Origin: Agrostemma githago | Lineage: Eukaryota > Streptophyta > Magnoliopsida > Caryophyllales > Caryophyllaceae | Assembly (NCBI GenBank): GCA_958450325.1 | Contig: OY288247.1 | Span: forward strand, 7,988,429 to 8,052,428 | Direction: 5' to 3' | Length of the DNA: 64,000 bases | Shown here: positions 1 through 12,409 of the stretch, piece after piece | How the letters are laid out: every line of letters starts with the position of its first letter | How positions within the stretch are numbered: position 1 is the stretch's first letter | Notes under the pieces: generated by a model | What the model saw: only the letters and a program-made list of their open reading frames with translations | Databases searched by the model: none | Told to the model about the DNA's origin: nothing | Program-made: the position numbers and the translations under genes

Positions 1-1067
1 TGGACTAAAAAATTATTCCATAAGTCAAGACAACAAATTAGGGATATCATCTCCTTTCTTCTACCAACGCACTTAATCAATCAAAGTCACCCTGGTAGAT
101 GTATCTTATAATATTTATAAATGAATATACATTCCGTATTGATGAGAATAAGTGGATTGAGTGTTTTTTTATTTAAAAGATTCAGTTCCATATCAAGTTA
201 AGTTATTGGGGTATAGATTTATTTTCTAACCTGAGGCCATATTCTGTAAAATAATTATATAATATCCGGTAAATATTAGTTTACTTTTCGGTTAAATTTT
301 CAGTATAAAAGAATTTAGATTGTTTCAAGTAACATAATTTTTTGAAGATTATTATGAATACTATAATGATAAATGGATATATATCCACATAATTTTGGCA
401 GATGCATATATCTTATAATATTTATAAATGAATAAACCTTCAGTATTGATGAAAATAAGTGGATTGAGTGATTTTTTATTTAAAAGATTCAGTTCTATAT
501 CAACTTAAGTTATTGGGGGGTGTAGATTTATTTTCTAACATCAGGTCCTACTCTGTAAAATAAAAATATAATATCCAAAAATATATTTGTTTACTTTTTG
601 GTTAAAATTTTAGTATAAAAGAATTCAAACTGTTTCTAGTAACATTTATCAGAAGGTATGTGTCAAATTAATTAGTGTTTTACAAAATATATAAAAATTG
701 ACGGACAGAATAGCATCTGAAATGAACAGAATTTTTTTAAAAAAAAAAGTCAGATCAGGAAAAATGTTTGCAAATATTAAAGGATACGGTAATAGATGTA
801 TTAGGGATTCATATTTTGAATCAATGACTAATTTAGCTGGTATAATGTCCAGGTTAATTCAGTGCGGAGACGGGAATGTGAGGAGGGATTGTCCAGCCCA
901 AACTGTGCAGCCCAAAACTTTGAATGCAACATATTATAGCTTGATTAGGAAGATTTTGCGTAATTGCCTAAAATAACTCTGGATTAACGTGGGTTGAGTA
1001 TTTCAGAATGGAGACCAATGAGCTGCGCCACCTCAGCTGCCTTGGTTTCTGTTTTAATAAATAAAAG
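1..1067. other. AT-rich sequence, no recognisable gene
   Basis: No coding sequence is recognised. A 92-codon open frame at 698-976 has no domain or compositional support. The stretch ends abruptly where the Athila LTR begins. A 5'-truncated or deleted junction is inferred, because the sequence upstream of 1068 does not match the first part of the intact Athila LTR at 39900. Confidence 0.6.
97..640. repeat. Tandem duplication, about 240-bp copies 305 bp apart
   Basis: Sequence at about 97-335 recurs at about 401-640. The shared blocks run in the same order: a cttataatatttataaatg block, aataagtggattgagtg, tatttaaaagattcagtt and agtataaaagaatt. The copies differ by scattered substitutions, so the duplication is old. 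Function unknown. Confidence 0.8.
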
Positions 1068-2045
1068 ATGGGTTTATTGAAGGATTAGTGACAAGTTCTT
1101 CACTATCTTCATCAAAGCTTCAACCTTTATCCATGCAAACTTCTTATTTCTTGTAGATCTTCACAATTGGTACATTTCTTTCCACTCTCTTATCTCTAGT
1201 TTAGATTTAATTTAGTTTTCTCATTATTATCTAGCTTAGATTCTCTTAGTGTAGTTAGTTTCTCTAGATCTTGTTCATGTTATTCTAGATTAATCTCTAG
1301 ATTAATTTGTTAGTTTCATAGTTTAGTGGGTAATTGTTAGATTATAGTTTTCTCATCATATTGTTGTTAGTTTTCTTAGATCTAGTTAATATGCAAGTTG
1401 TAGTTAGTTTTTCTATAGTTAACGTTTTATTGATCTCCATTATGATTAGTGAGTAGATTTCTTGTTGGGGGGTTTAGGGATGAAGACTTGGATTATTTGA
1501 ATTTAGGGGTATTGGTGGGTTGCTTGCATGTTGGTTTACCTTGTTTGTGGTTGTTGTGTCATTGTTGTTTTAGTCCGGCCAACTAGACCGACCTTGACTC
1601 ATTTCTATCAATATGGGGAAACTCGGGGTAGAAATTACCATAACAAGAGACTTACCCTTCTTTGCCGCGAAAGCTGGTTTTTAGGTGGGTTGGGTGAAGA
1701 AACCGAAAGGTGGCATTCTCCCTTTATCAATGTTGCAACAAAAACTAGATCCCGACCTTCTTACATTCCATGTTCCGAATCCCGACTTCTCCCCAACGCC
1801 TTTCCCTAGATTAATTACCCCTAGCCATTCTCATAGTGATTCCTCTAGCATAGACTCAACCTTTAGAAACCCCCTCCTCTAGATATCAAACACATCGCTT
1901 TAAACTTGTCAAAACCTCCGTTCCCTGTTGACCGACCTCGACTTACCACGAATACTTGTTTGTTTTTGTGTGTCATCTCTAGTCTTATAAATATCGTTTG
2001 ATCCCCCGTCCTTCGTTAACGACCGAACCGATTGGGAGGCGATCA
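1068..2045 (+). repeat. Athila 5' LTR, 5'-truncated
   Basis: It aligns from atgggtttattgaagg to gaggcgatca with 40744-41742 of the 3' LTR, with few substitutions. The first roughly 850 bp of the LTR, including the TATA box and the palindrome array, are missing here. The open frames at 1528-1809 and 1685-1882 lie in this LTR and are not considered genes. Confidence 0.9.
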
Positions 2046-2048
2046 AAG

Positions 2049-2066
2049 TGGCGCCGTTGCCGGGGA
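2049..2066 (+). other. Primer binding site, tRNA-Asp type (Athila)
   Basis: tggcgccgttgccgggga lies three bases after the LTR end. It is the standard Athila primer site, complementary to the 3' end of tRNA-Asp, where minus-strand DNA synthesis starts. Confidence 0.93.
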
Positions 2067-2174
2067 ACAACGAGTAATTGTATTGTTTTTAGTTATTGTG
2101 TTTGATTCTTTTCCCTTCTCTCTTTTCCCTAGTGCCGCAAGGTGCTAGGAGTCTTATCGTTTAAATTGAGTTTT

Positions 2175-4391
2175 ATGCCCAGGAACACGTCATCGCCCTT
2201 GTGGTTCGATTCGGAGCCGGAAAAGACTTTTAGAGCATTACGTTTTCGGGGAAATAACTCAACTACTATTATTCCACATCCTTCATTATCACCTCCTAAC
2301 CTTAATCCCATCCTACCACATATACCTTCCACACCTTCTACATCACATAATCCCACTCCAAATAACCCTTCCATACCTTCCACTTCACAAAATTCACCAC
2401 CATCACCGAAAACTCCACCACAAAATCAAAATCCATCCCCTCCAAATCATCCAAATTCAAATCCACCATCACCACCAATACATCAAATGGCAACCCTAGG
2501 CTCTCATTCCCAACTCACACATGAAGAAACACCTTCTCCCGTCGATTTCGGAGAGATTCCCGAGAATTATGAATTAAAAGCCTCTTTGACAAACGCGGTT
2601 CAACAAGATACTTTTCACGGTTTTTCTCAAGAAGATGCTCAAGAGCACATTGCTTCATTTAAAGAAAAATTAGTAGGAGCCCGTCTCAATGGATTAACTT
2701 CATGCCAATTGCATCATTTATTATTTCCAAAGACCTTGAGAGATGGAGCTCGTAGATGGCTTCAAGGCCATCCCGCTAATACTTTTACAACATGGGCTCA
2801 ATTATCTAATGTCTTCTTGGAAAAATATTTCTCGCCGTCAAAGACTAACCAATATCGCATGGAGATACAAACATTCAAACAAGATGAATTTGAAAGCTTA
2901 AGTGAGGCTTGGGAAAGATTTAGAGATTTGTTGCGCAAATGTCCACACCAAGGAATACCCGATTGGCTAACTACCCAAAATTTTTATAACACCCTTTCAT
3001 CGAGAACCAAAGAAAATCTCAATTCGGTCGCCGGAGGAGATTTTTCTTCTCTTACCGATGAGGCATCTAAAAGTCTTATTAAGAAGATGGCAAGGAGTGA
3101 CTCTAGAATGGGTCAATCGAGGGATTCTAGAAAGAAAGTTGAAGTGAACTCATCTACGAGTTCTAATGAATTGAAGCTTCAAGCAGAACTTGAAGAATTA
3201 AAAAAGAGAATGGATGCCATGAGTTTAAGGCCTACTCCTAGAGGTATGTACCAAGTTCAAGGGAGTATTCCACCAAGGCAACCATCTCCTCCAAAGCAAT
3301 TAACATGGGAAGTTCAATGTTATCATTGTGGCAATTATGGCCATGATTCTAGCTCTTGAATTCCTAATGAAGAAGTTTATATTGAAGAGCCAAATGAAGT
3401 CCAAGCTATACAAGCATATGGGCAAAGACCCCAATTTGATCCCTTTTCCAGTACTTACAATGCCGGCACAAGATTTCATCCTAATTTTTCTTATGGCAAT
3501 CAAAATGTCCAAAATCCGATGCCACGTGCCCAAGGGAGTCAATTGAGGCCATTCAATCAAAGTCAACAAAGTCCCTTTAACCAAGGTCCTCCAAGGATGC
3601 CCCCATATATGCCTCCTCATCAAAGGAGTAACTTCAATCAACAAAGTAACAACTTCCATGTTCATAACAATTACAACAATTACCAAAATCAACATGGTAA
3701 TCATTTTAATCATGGATACAATTAAGGGTTCCAAGGTAATTTTCAAGGAAACCAAGGTTACAACCAACCACCATTTAATCAACCTTCTCAATCTTATGAC
3801 CAACCAAACAATTCTCAAATTGGTCAAGGAGTAGTCTCATGGGAAAACTATAATGAGTTGCAAAGGACCGTTGGGCAACTATGGAATGAACATCAAGACA
3901 CCAAGGCAAGGCTAAAGGTTTGGGAATCTCAAGAAGCAACAAAAGCCTTAGCCGCCCCAATTCATCCACCCCATGGTTTGCCCGGACAACCCCAAAACCA
4001 AAGAGACCCTTCACACCAAGCAAATGCCGTTATTTTGAGAGGTGGCAAAGAACTTTAGGACCCATACAAGAACTTGAACTTGAACACCAAAAGCACTCCA
4101 TCCAAAGTCAATCAACCAAGTGAATCACAAGAATCATCTCCCACTTCCCCCAAACAAAACCGAGGAATACAAGCGGAGTTCGATATCCTTCAAAATGCGG
4201 AGAATGAACTAAGAGAACAAAGAAATAAGAAAGAGCAAATGGAAGCGGAAGAAGCAAAAAGAAAAGAGGCGGAATGATTAGCCGAAGAAGAAGAAGAATC
4301 CAATGTTCCACCGCCTCCCACTTTTGTCCCTCCATTTCCTTTTTCCGAACGAGCTAAGCCACGCAAGGAGAATGCCCAATTTAGCCATTTC
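2175..4391 (+). pseudogene. gag: Athila gag, broken by four in-frame stops
   Basis: Encodes the capsid/nucleocapsid part of the polyprotein. The first ATG is at 2175 (MPRNTSSPLW); the frame is open from 2142. A proline/asparagine/serine-rich N-terminus is followed by the Athila retrotransposon gag domain (about 2560-3080, e.g. RRWLQGHP and FLEKYFSPSKTNQYR). A zinc knuckle begins CYHCGNYGH at 3316-3342. Its last cysteine position is a TGA stop at 3357. The same frame stays open afterwards through an Asn/Gln-rich and a charged region, with further stops TAA 3723, TAG 4056 and TGA 4275. No frameshift is needed to reach pol, so decay was by point mutation only. Confidence 0.88.
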
Positions 4392-6245
4392 GTGGATATG
4401 TTGAAAAAGGTGGAGGTAACTTTACCCTTCGCCGAGGTAATTTCTCAAATGCCCCTCTACTCTAAGTTTTTGAAAGATGTCTTAACTAAAAAAAGAACAA
4501 TAGAGGATAAAGAATGTATTTCTCTCACGGAACAATGTAGTGCCATTCTTATGAACCAAATACCAAAGAAGCTTGAGGATCCCGGTAGTTTTTCTATCCC
4601 TTGTCGGGTTGGAAATGTTGTTGTTAATCAAGCTTTATGTGACCTAGGGGCTAGTGTTAGTTTGTTACCTTATTCTATTACCAAGAGACTTAGTGTGGGG
4701 GAGATGAGACCCACTAGCATGTCAATTCAACTTGCGGATAGGTCCGTTAAGTACCCACTTGGGATACTTGAGGACGTACCCGTTCAAGTTGGTAGATTCT
4801 TCATCCCCTCCGACTTTGTTGTCATGGATATGCCCGAAGACACTGTTACCCCCATTATTTTAGGTCGACCTTTTATGGCTACCGGAGGTGCTATAGTTGA
4901 TGTTAAGAATGGAAAGTTATCTTTTAACATAGGGAACGAATCGGTAGAGTTTTCCCTTTCTCAAGCTCTTAAACAACCAATGATTGAACAAATTAATTCC
5001 ATTGAAGTTATTGACAGTTTGGTTGAGTATAGCTTGATAGATGATGATAAGCAAGAAGATGAACCATTTGACTCTCCACCCCTTGAAGAAGAATGTTTGC
5101 ATGATGAAAAGGTAGAACCACTACCGGTGGGTAAGAGTGTGGTATCTTCTCCTCCTAATCTTGAACTTAAACCACTCCCCTCTTCCCTCAAATATGCTTT
5201 TCTTGAAGGAACTAATTATCCCGTTATCGTCAATGCTACCCTTGATGGATCTCAATTAGATAAACTTTTGAGCGTTTTGAGAAAACACAAAAAGGCCATC
5301 GGATATAGCATTGCCGACCTCCAAGGCATAAGTCCAAACGTTTGTATGCATAGGATCATCCTTGATGATGACCACCGTCCTTCGGTTGAGGGTCAACGTA
5401 GGTTGAACCCCACCATGAAAGAGGTTGTCATGAAGGAAGTCCTCAAGTTGTATGAGGCTAACATTATATACCCAATAACCGAAAGTAAATGGGTTAGCCC
5501 CGTACAAGTTGTGCCGAAAAAAGGAGGAATGATGGTTGTAAAAGGAGAAAAGGGTGAGTCAATTTCTACTAGGACTATTACCGGTTGGCGCATGTGTATA
5601 GACTATCGAAAATTGAACACGGCCACCATAAAAGACCATTTCCCTCTTCCCTTTATTGATCAAATGCTTGAAAGATTGGCGCATCATTCTTATTTTTGTT
5701 TCCTTGATGGTCATTCCGGATTTCTTCAAATTCCCATTCATCCCGATGACCAAGAAAAAACCACTTTTACATGTCCCTATGGCACCTATGCTTATAGAAG
5801 GATGCCATTTGGACTATGCAATGCGCCGGGAACGTTTCAAAGATGTATGATGGCTATTTTCTCCGATTTTATTGAAAAATCTATGGAAGTTTTTATGGAT
5901 GACTTTAGTGTCCATGGTACATTTTTTTATTCTTGTCTTGAAAATCTAGATCAAGTGTTAGCTCGATGTGAAGAGTATAGACTTGTTTTAAATTGGGAAA
6001 AGTGTCGTTTTATGGTTGAACAAGGTGTTGTCCTAGGTCATAATGTTTCTAATAGAGAAGTCGAAGTCGATAAGGCGAAAGTCTCTGTGATCGAGAACTT
6101 GCCACCACCTACAAATGTTAAAGGGGTGAGGAGTTTTCTAGGTCACGCCGGTTTTTATAGACGATTTATTAATGAATTTTCCAAGATTGCTAAACCTTTG
6201 ACTTCTTTGCTTATGAAAGATGCACCTTTTGTTTTTGATGACTAG
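4392..6245 (+). pseudogene. pol: Athila protease and reverse transcriptase
   Basis: 617 codons in the same frame as gag. The aspartic protease active site is the Athila-type DLGAS (Asp codon at 4641, residue 84), with a downstream ILGRPF flap region near 4857. Reverse transcriptase runs from about 5480 to 6200: WRMCIDYRKLN, FLDGHSGFLQI, YRRMPFGLCNAPGTFQR and the catalytic FMDDF at 5892-5906. A linker and the start of the connection domain follow (FLGHAGFYRRFI). A TAG stop at 6243 interrupts the frame before RNase H, and the same frame continues without a shift. Core catalytic residues look intact, so the copy was inactivated by stops only. Confidence 0.93.
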
Positions 6246-8075
6246 TGTCTTGAGGCCTTTTGCAGGATAAAGACCGCTCTCACTACCACTCTGATTTTCA
6301 AAGCTCCCGATTGGAATCTTCCATTTGAGATCATGTGCGATGCTTCCGATTTTGCCGTAGGTGCCGTTCTAGGTCAATGGGTTGACAAGAAGCTACATGT
6401 GATCTACTACGCAAGCAAGACATTAGATGAAGTCCAATCGAGGTATACAACAACCGAGAAAGAGATGCTTGCCGTTGTCTATGCTATGGAGAAATTCCGA
6501 AATTATGTTACCGGTTCCAAAGTCATAATTCACACCGATCATGCGGCGATTCGTTACATCATGTCCAAAAAGGAGACCAAGTCCCGACTTTTTCGGTGGG
6601 TCCTCCTTTTACAAGAATTCAATATTGGGATTAAAGACAAAGCCGGATCGGAGAACTTGGTAGCGGATCATCTTAGTAGGCTAATGGTTAGTAAAAAGAA
6701 CAATGAAGAAGATGGTATCCCCATCAATGAAGCTATGAGGGATGAGGCCTTGATGGCCATTGATACTATCACACCTTGGTATGCCGATATGGTCAATTTC
6801 CTAGTATCTCATTTTATTCCGGACGATTATTCCAAACAAGAGAGGAAGAAACTACATTATGAAGCCCGACGCTATTATTGGGACGAACCATATTTGTTTC
6901 GCCGTTGTGTAGATGGAATTTACCGACGATGTGTTACGGCCGATGAAGGTTATAATATTGTGAAGCACCTTCACTTGACATCTTATGGTGGACACTTGGC
7001 CAACCAAAAGACAATTGCCAAGGTTCTCCAAAGCGGGTTTTGGTGGCCTTCCATGTTTAAGGACATTCGAGCTTTCATTCTTGCATGCGATGCTTGTCAA
7101 AGAAGTGAGAATATTACAAGAAGAAATGAGATGCCCCTTCAACCCATCTTGGAGATTGAATTGTTCGATGTTTGGGGAATTGATTTCATGGGTCCGTTCA
7201 CATCCTCTTTTGGTAACAAGTATATCTTAGTAGCGGTTGATTATGTCTCAAAATGGATCGAGGCCGTAGCTTCCCCCACCAATGACTCCAAGGTTGTAAT
7301 TAAGCGTTTCAAGAATGTCATTTTCCCGAGATTCGGTATGCCTAGAGCCATAATTAGTGATGGGGGCTCTCATTTTAGGAAAGATACCTTTGAACACCTT
7401 CTTAGGAAATATGGTATCACTCACAAGATGTCCCTAGCCTACCACCCTCAATCAAATGGGCAAGCCGAGATATCCAACCGTCAAATCAAGGGAATTTTAG
7501 AGAAAGTTGTAAATACACACCGAAAGGATTGGTCATTGAAGTTAAATGACGCCCTTTGGGCATTAAGGACGGCCTACAAAGCGCCGATTGGAACCACTCC
7601 TTATCGTCTTCTGTTTGGCAAAGCTTGTCATTTACCGGTGGAACTAGAACATAAAGCCGAATGGGCAATCAAAGAGCTAAACTTCGACGAGAGTGTTGTA
7701 GGAGATAACCGCCTTCTCCAACTACAAGAATTGGAAGAACTAAGACTAGAAGCCTACGAAAACTCGAAGATTTACAAGGAACGAACTCGCCAATGGCACG
7801 ATTCTCGAATACTTCGTAAGGACTTCTCCGTTGGTGATAAGGTATTACTCTTCAACTCTCGCTTTAAGCTTTTCCCCGGTAAGTTGAAATCAAAATGGTC
7901 GGGTCCATTCGAAGTGACCAAGGTGCAACCATATGGATCAATAGAGATATCTAGCCCGGAAACCGGAAAATTTATGGTTAATGGACAACGTTTGAAGATT
8001 TATCACCCCGGTCACGTTCGTGAGACCTTCGCTACCATGAAGATTGGTGAGCTCCCATTGGGGAGCGATGTCTAA
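6246..8075 (+). pseudogene. pol: Athila RNase H and integrase
   Basis: In-frame continuation of pol after the TAG at 6243. RNase H shows MCDASDFAVGAVLGQ, the TEKEML block and HTDHAAIRY. Integrase has an N-terminal HHCC zinc domain (HLTSYGGH ... CDACQ, about 6970-7100). The catalytic DDE residues lie in GIDFMGPF, ISDGGSHF and NGQAEISNR. The C-terminal part ends INGQRL-like (MVNGQRLKIYHPG), and the polyprotein ends GSDV. No envelope-like ORF follows in the 220 bases left before the next element. Integrase would insert the cDNA in the nucleus. Product length and motif order are normal for Athila. Confidence 0.93.
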
Positions 8076-8299
8076 CCCCCTCTCGAAATTGAAGTAGGTT
8101 TGGTGGTATCCTCAACAACCACCTTGTACATATGTATTATATTACTTTGTGTTGTTAGTTTCTTAGCTTGAGAAGAATGGTTGAAGTTGGATTTTGCCAT
8201 GGAGCACTTAATTTGGATGAAGACCACGCTTTTTGGAGAGGTTATGAAGCTAAATTGAAGACCACAAGCATGTTTGTGGTAGATTTTGATTATATAATG
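8076..8299 (+). other. Athila sequence downstream of pol
   Basis: Noncoding remainder of the Athila internal region after the pol stop. The exact right limit, where a foreign Tat-type LTR fragment begins, is not sharp; 8300 is an estimate. Confidence 0.5.
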
Positions 8300-9422
8300 T
8301 GAGTCGAGTCAATATTTAAATTCTTAGGTGACTATTGGAGGAGCCATGAAATGGCAAGGCGTATCAAAAATCAAAAGCAATTTCGAAATCAATTCAATTT
8401 GCAAGCGAATTACAATTCGTACAGGGGACACTCGACCGAGTGCCTAGCCCTCTCGGTCGAGTGGCACCCCAAAATCATATCAGAATGTCAGTCACGACCC
8501 CCACTCGGTCGAGTCTCATGGTGACTCGGTCGAGTGGCTATGTACTCGACCGAGTTGGTCAATAACTCGGCCGAGTATGGTCTGAAATGCAAAACAGAAA
8601 CCTCTTTTAAAGGTCCACTCGATCGAGTGACTCCATCACGACCAAAACGAGAGTCGTACATTCTTCTTTTCAAATTCGATAGTATTTTATGACTTAGGTC
8701 AACACGTGCTTAATTAATCACGTGTATTTACTATCTTTTCAAACCATGCATCATCTTGTTTATCATTCAATTCAATTCAATATTTGCACAAACCGTTATT
8801 ATTCGTTACATCGTTACTAACCGTTTGTTGTTTCCTTTGTCAATTTTTATTGTTTGTTTTATTTTATTAAAATGAACCCACATGCTAAAATTCCACTTTG
8901 ACGTAGAATTAATTGCATTAAATTGACAAAGAAACCCTCTTTTCAAATTCCTCACATGCCTAGGAAAACAATGTTTGCATAAGCATTTTTCCCATTTAAC
9001 TAACGCGCGTATTGGAAAGTCATTCGAATTCTTAGTAGAGGCCGCTAATGTGCGGGCGGGGTTCGGTGTCCTTTGTGGACTTCCCAACACGTACCCTCAC
9101 CCCTTACTCAGAACCTCAGTTTCCGGATGCCCGAAACCGTTGGCGCACGAGAGTCATTCAATACACAATATCCGATAATGTCGATATTGGTATCAAATGC
9201 TAAGGGACGAGCCCAATAAACTCTGACATCGGAAATGGGCCGTATTTTGTATACGGACCACTACGACATAGAGTGGGCTCGAATGGTTCCGAATAACCAC
9301 AAAATTCGCTGGCGACTCCACATAGACCTAAATTTCAATTCGATCCATTCTCATATGGAGATTCATTCGCCTACCCAAACCCGCGCGTGGTCGCGTCGGG
9401 GTGGACCTACGTCATTTCCACA
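8300..9422 (+). repeat. Tat-type LTR fragment in forward orientation
   Basis: Read in reverse complement, this segment is a diverged copy of the last 1.1 kb of the LTR of element A (compare 37231-38340). It shares the ACTCGNNCGAGT palindromes (8425-8640), the cacgtg-containing block, the tttcgggcatccgg block and the terminal gtggacctacntcatntccaca. It ends at an LTR-like CA at 9421-9422. There it abuts the truncated 3' LTR of element A, which points the other way, so an inverted repeat is formed around 9422. Its own 5' part is missing. It probably comes from an older related element. Confidence 0.7.
8428..8635. repeat. Palindrome array ACTCGRYCGAGT in LTR fragment
   Basis: At least seven near-perfect copies of a 12-14 bp palindrome (ctcgaccgag, ctcggtcgag, ctcgatcgag variants) at irregular 15-60 bp spacing. 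It is homologous to the mid-LTR array of element A at 38222-38335. Confidence 0.85.
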
Positions 9423-10242
9423 GCTATACACAAAGTACGGCCTACTTCGATTTCAGAGTTTATGGGGCCCGTCCCTTTGCATTGCGATACCGATACCATC
9501 TACACCGGTATCGTGTAAAGAATGACTCTTGTGCGCCAACGGTTTCGGGCATCCGGAAACCGAGGTTCTGAATAAGGGGTGAGGGTACGTGTTGGGAAGC
9601 CCACTAAGGACACCCAACCCCGCCAGCACAATGGCGGCCTCTACTAAGACATCGTTCGTGTTTGTGTACGCGCGCTAGTAAAATGACTAAATGATATGCA
9701 AACAGCGTTTTCGGGCTAACCATGCGAATTCTGTGTGAGCTACGTCATTTAATGCATCTAAATTATTGTCGGAGTAGTTTAGCATGCGAGGTTCATTTAT
9801 AAGGCGATAAACATCAAAATAAACAAAGCTCGAAAATAACGTACAAAATATACGAGCGGAAATACAACCCGGCCAATACAAAAATTACAAATAATATAAC
9901 AAACAGAATAAAAACGATAAGAAGATAGAAACGGACCCGTGTATAAACTAGACCGTGAATTATATGGATGGACGAACTCCGATTAAGTACACATTATGTT
10001 GTGTATTAAACGAAGGACAGAGACATAGGACCTAGGCGTGATGCAAGCCCGATCCCGTGCCTCGATGCCTTGTCCCGACTTATCACGTCGAAAAATCGAT
10101 CAAAGTCGCTAAAGTGTCGTGACATGCATGAGTTTTGAAAAATAGGATCACGTGATTGACTTTACACGTATCGACTAAAAGTCGTAAAAAAATGACGAGG
10201 CTCAAATGTTGCATTTAAGCTCTCGGATTTCTGGGCTACAGG

Positions 10243-10352
10243 ACCCACTCGGTCGAGTCAGGGCATGGACTCGGTCGAGTGCGTCCTCGAAGTAGCTACT
10301 GTCCATTTTTTTGGGGTGCTACTCGATCGAGTGGCCTATGGCACTCGGTCAA
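10243..10352. repeat. Mid-LTR palindrome array (element A, 3' LTR)
   Basis: Four copies of ACTCGRTCRAGY separated by a conserved spacer (cctcgaagtagctactgtcc). One copy is degraded to ctcggtcaag. Equivalent to 38222-38335. Confidence 0.85.
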
Positions 10353-11022
10353 GCGGCACCTGTACGAGGCATAACTCGTTTTGTTTTTGTGTTTCAAAAG
10401 CCGATGATTGAACGAGTTAAATGAGAATATTGCATCATTAAAATTCAACTCGGTTTTCGGCCTCATGATCGCGTATTGTACGATTATGAGACCGTCGTCG
10501 GGATTTTGTGAAAATGTCGTTATGGGATTAAAAAAAAGTGACCAATGACGAAATTGTAGTCCTCCGCGTCACGACATCGATATTAATCCTAATGGATTAT
10601 GTGATGTCGGATTTCGCATCAACGGATTTCGCACTAATCTTAGAAATGGAGTCCTTCACGTTCAACTATGAACGACCACGATCACGTTATGCCTTTGAGC
10701 ACATTGGGGCGGCGCTCCTCGAAAGGGTGCCACCTCCGTCGTTACTCGTAAAAGGATTAAACAGACTTTGGATGGTCGTCATGGTCAAACGCGTTAAGAT
10801 CCGAATTTTGATACTAATATATGTATATATATACGCTGTATAATGTTAACGATGATAAATAAATGTTAGAGGTTAGTAACGAAAAGATAAAAGCTAGTAT
10901 ACAAGAATTAAAATGTTAGTGTTAATGTTAGTATACTAGTATAGTTTTAATATAGACAATGCGAAAATGTAAATAAAAAAGTGAAGTAGTAAGGATCAAA
11001 ATGGGGTTTAGGACACCCTCAA

Positions 11023-11027
11023 CATAC
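11023..11027. repeat. Target site duplication of copia B, left
   Basis: catac directly before the LTR. It is repeated at 25925-25929, and the uninterrupted 5' LTR of A shows a single catac at this place (39061-39065). Confidence 0.95.
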
Positions 11028-11767
11028 TGAAGGAGTTATGTCCACTGTCCTACGGATTAACCCGCTTAAGTCTATGTATCCGATATGCCTTGCTAGAGGT
11101 CGATGTCGGGTTGACATATAAATGAGTTATATGTCTGGTAGTCTTAAGTGGGCCCATTGGGTCACACACAATGTGTACGGGATATTATTAATATATCGGT
11201 ATATTAATATATCGGGTCAGTAGTAATACGACTCAGCTGTGCTGTCGGGTTATGGTAATTAGAGTTATAGTAATAATTTAGTTATGGTAACTAGAGTTAT
11301 TGTGATAATCTAATTATACCAATTGAAGTTATGGAATAACTTCTAGGTTAAGTAGGTAACCTATCTCTCCTATATAAGGAGGTTCATATGATGAACCAAA
11401 TCATACAATTTGAGAGTATTGATTCATATATTATTAGAGAGAGAATTTTGTGAGACCGTCTCACAAAACCCTTATACTAGCATATACGTCGCAGTTCCGT
11501 ACCCGTGTGGATACCAAAGGAGGCATCACGTTTGGGGTGCTTTATTCTGTCCGTGGAGATTATTTATTCTTGTCCGTGGAGATTATTTATTCTTGTACGT
11601 GAAGATTATTTATTCTGTCCGTGGAGATTATATATATTTCTGGGTTTATTATACTTCTTATTAATACGCTGTTCCGCTGAAAATAAGGTATAATTGTTAT
11701 CCTCTTCTTTTGTCTTTTCGGTTAATACTCGTAACAGGTCCTTGGGTTTAAGGGTTGTAAACCTACA
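11028..11767 (+). repeat. Copia B 5' LTR
   Basis: Begins tgaaggagtt and ends cctaca. It contains tatataagga near 11371 as a probable TATA box, and a short cluster of cgtggagattattta repeats (11552-11630). It differs from the 3' copy by a duplicated ggtatattaatatatc. Confidence 0.93.
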
Positions 11768-11768
11768 G

Positions 11769-11781
11769 TGGTATCAGAGCC
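11769..11781 (+). other. Primer binding site, initiator tRNA-Met type (copia B)
   Basis: tggtatcagagcc follows the LTR by one base. This is the usual primer site of plant copia elements. Confidence 0.93.
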
Positions 11782-12409
11782 AACTGTTATGTAGTATTAA
11801 TCAAATCGACCTGAATCTTTGTCTCATAATTTGTTATGAGGGATTCTATTGTGTTTTAATTTGATTATTATTTTTTTTAGTCCGTAAGTTGTCACCGCCA
11901 ATTTTTCTATTTGTTTGACAAATGGATTTGTGGGTTTGCCCTTTTATTATTATATTGTTGTTGTCTTGTTATGACAAGTTTTTGTACGTGGGTTCCATAT
12001 GACGTGGAGTACATATTATTCAATATACTATGCAAGTACACCATTTTTTTTATGCGAGAACATCATTTACAAGAGACTGCATAAGAGTTTTGTTGCGCTT
12101 AAAGTTATTGTTTCCATCTATTTAGGGTTCGTTATAATTTATGAATTTAAATTGTTAAATTCTAAAATTGATCCTTCAAATTAATTTAAAGTCTAATATC
12201 GATTATGATTTAAGTTAATTTCCCTAAATTGACCCATTATAATCCTCTATAATATCTAATTTCTTTGTTGACGATGAGACTAATTAGATTAGTCAAGATT
12301 CGATTGAAATTGGGAACATAAAATTATTAGAATTTATCATTGACGATGGGACCTAATAAGATTAGGATAAGATTCGTTTTAATTATGGTGGAGACGGAAC
12401 GAAACAAGG

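Larger units (their letters stand above)
9423..11027 (-). repeat. Element A 3' LTR, distal part, 3'-truncated
   Basis: Matches 37398-39060 of the 5' LTR with scattered differences. It lacks the long (AT)n tract and is cut at 9423. It ends at catac, duplicated by the insertion of copia B. Confidence 0.9.

Noticed and set aside
698..976. 92-codon open frame near the left end
   Set aside because: No domain, AT-rich composition, poly-A inside the frame and no promoter context; likely chance.
1528..1882. Open frames in the Athila LTR (and the similar one at 41360-41698)
   Set aside because: They recur only because the LTR is duplicated; noncoding LTR sequence with no protein family.
3300..3827. 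175-codon minus-strand frame opposite Athila gag
   Set aside because: Complement of the Asn/Gln-rich gag region; low complexity and no motif.
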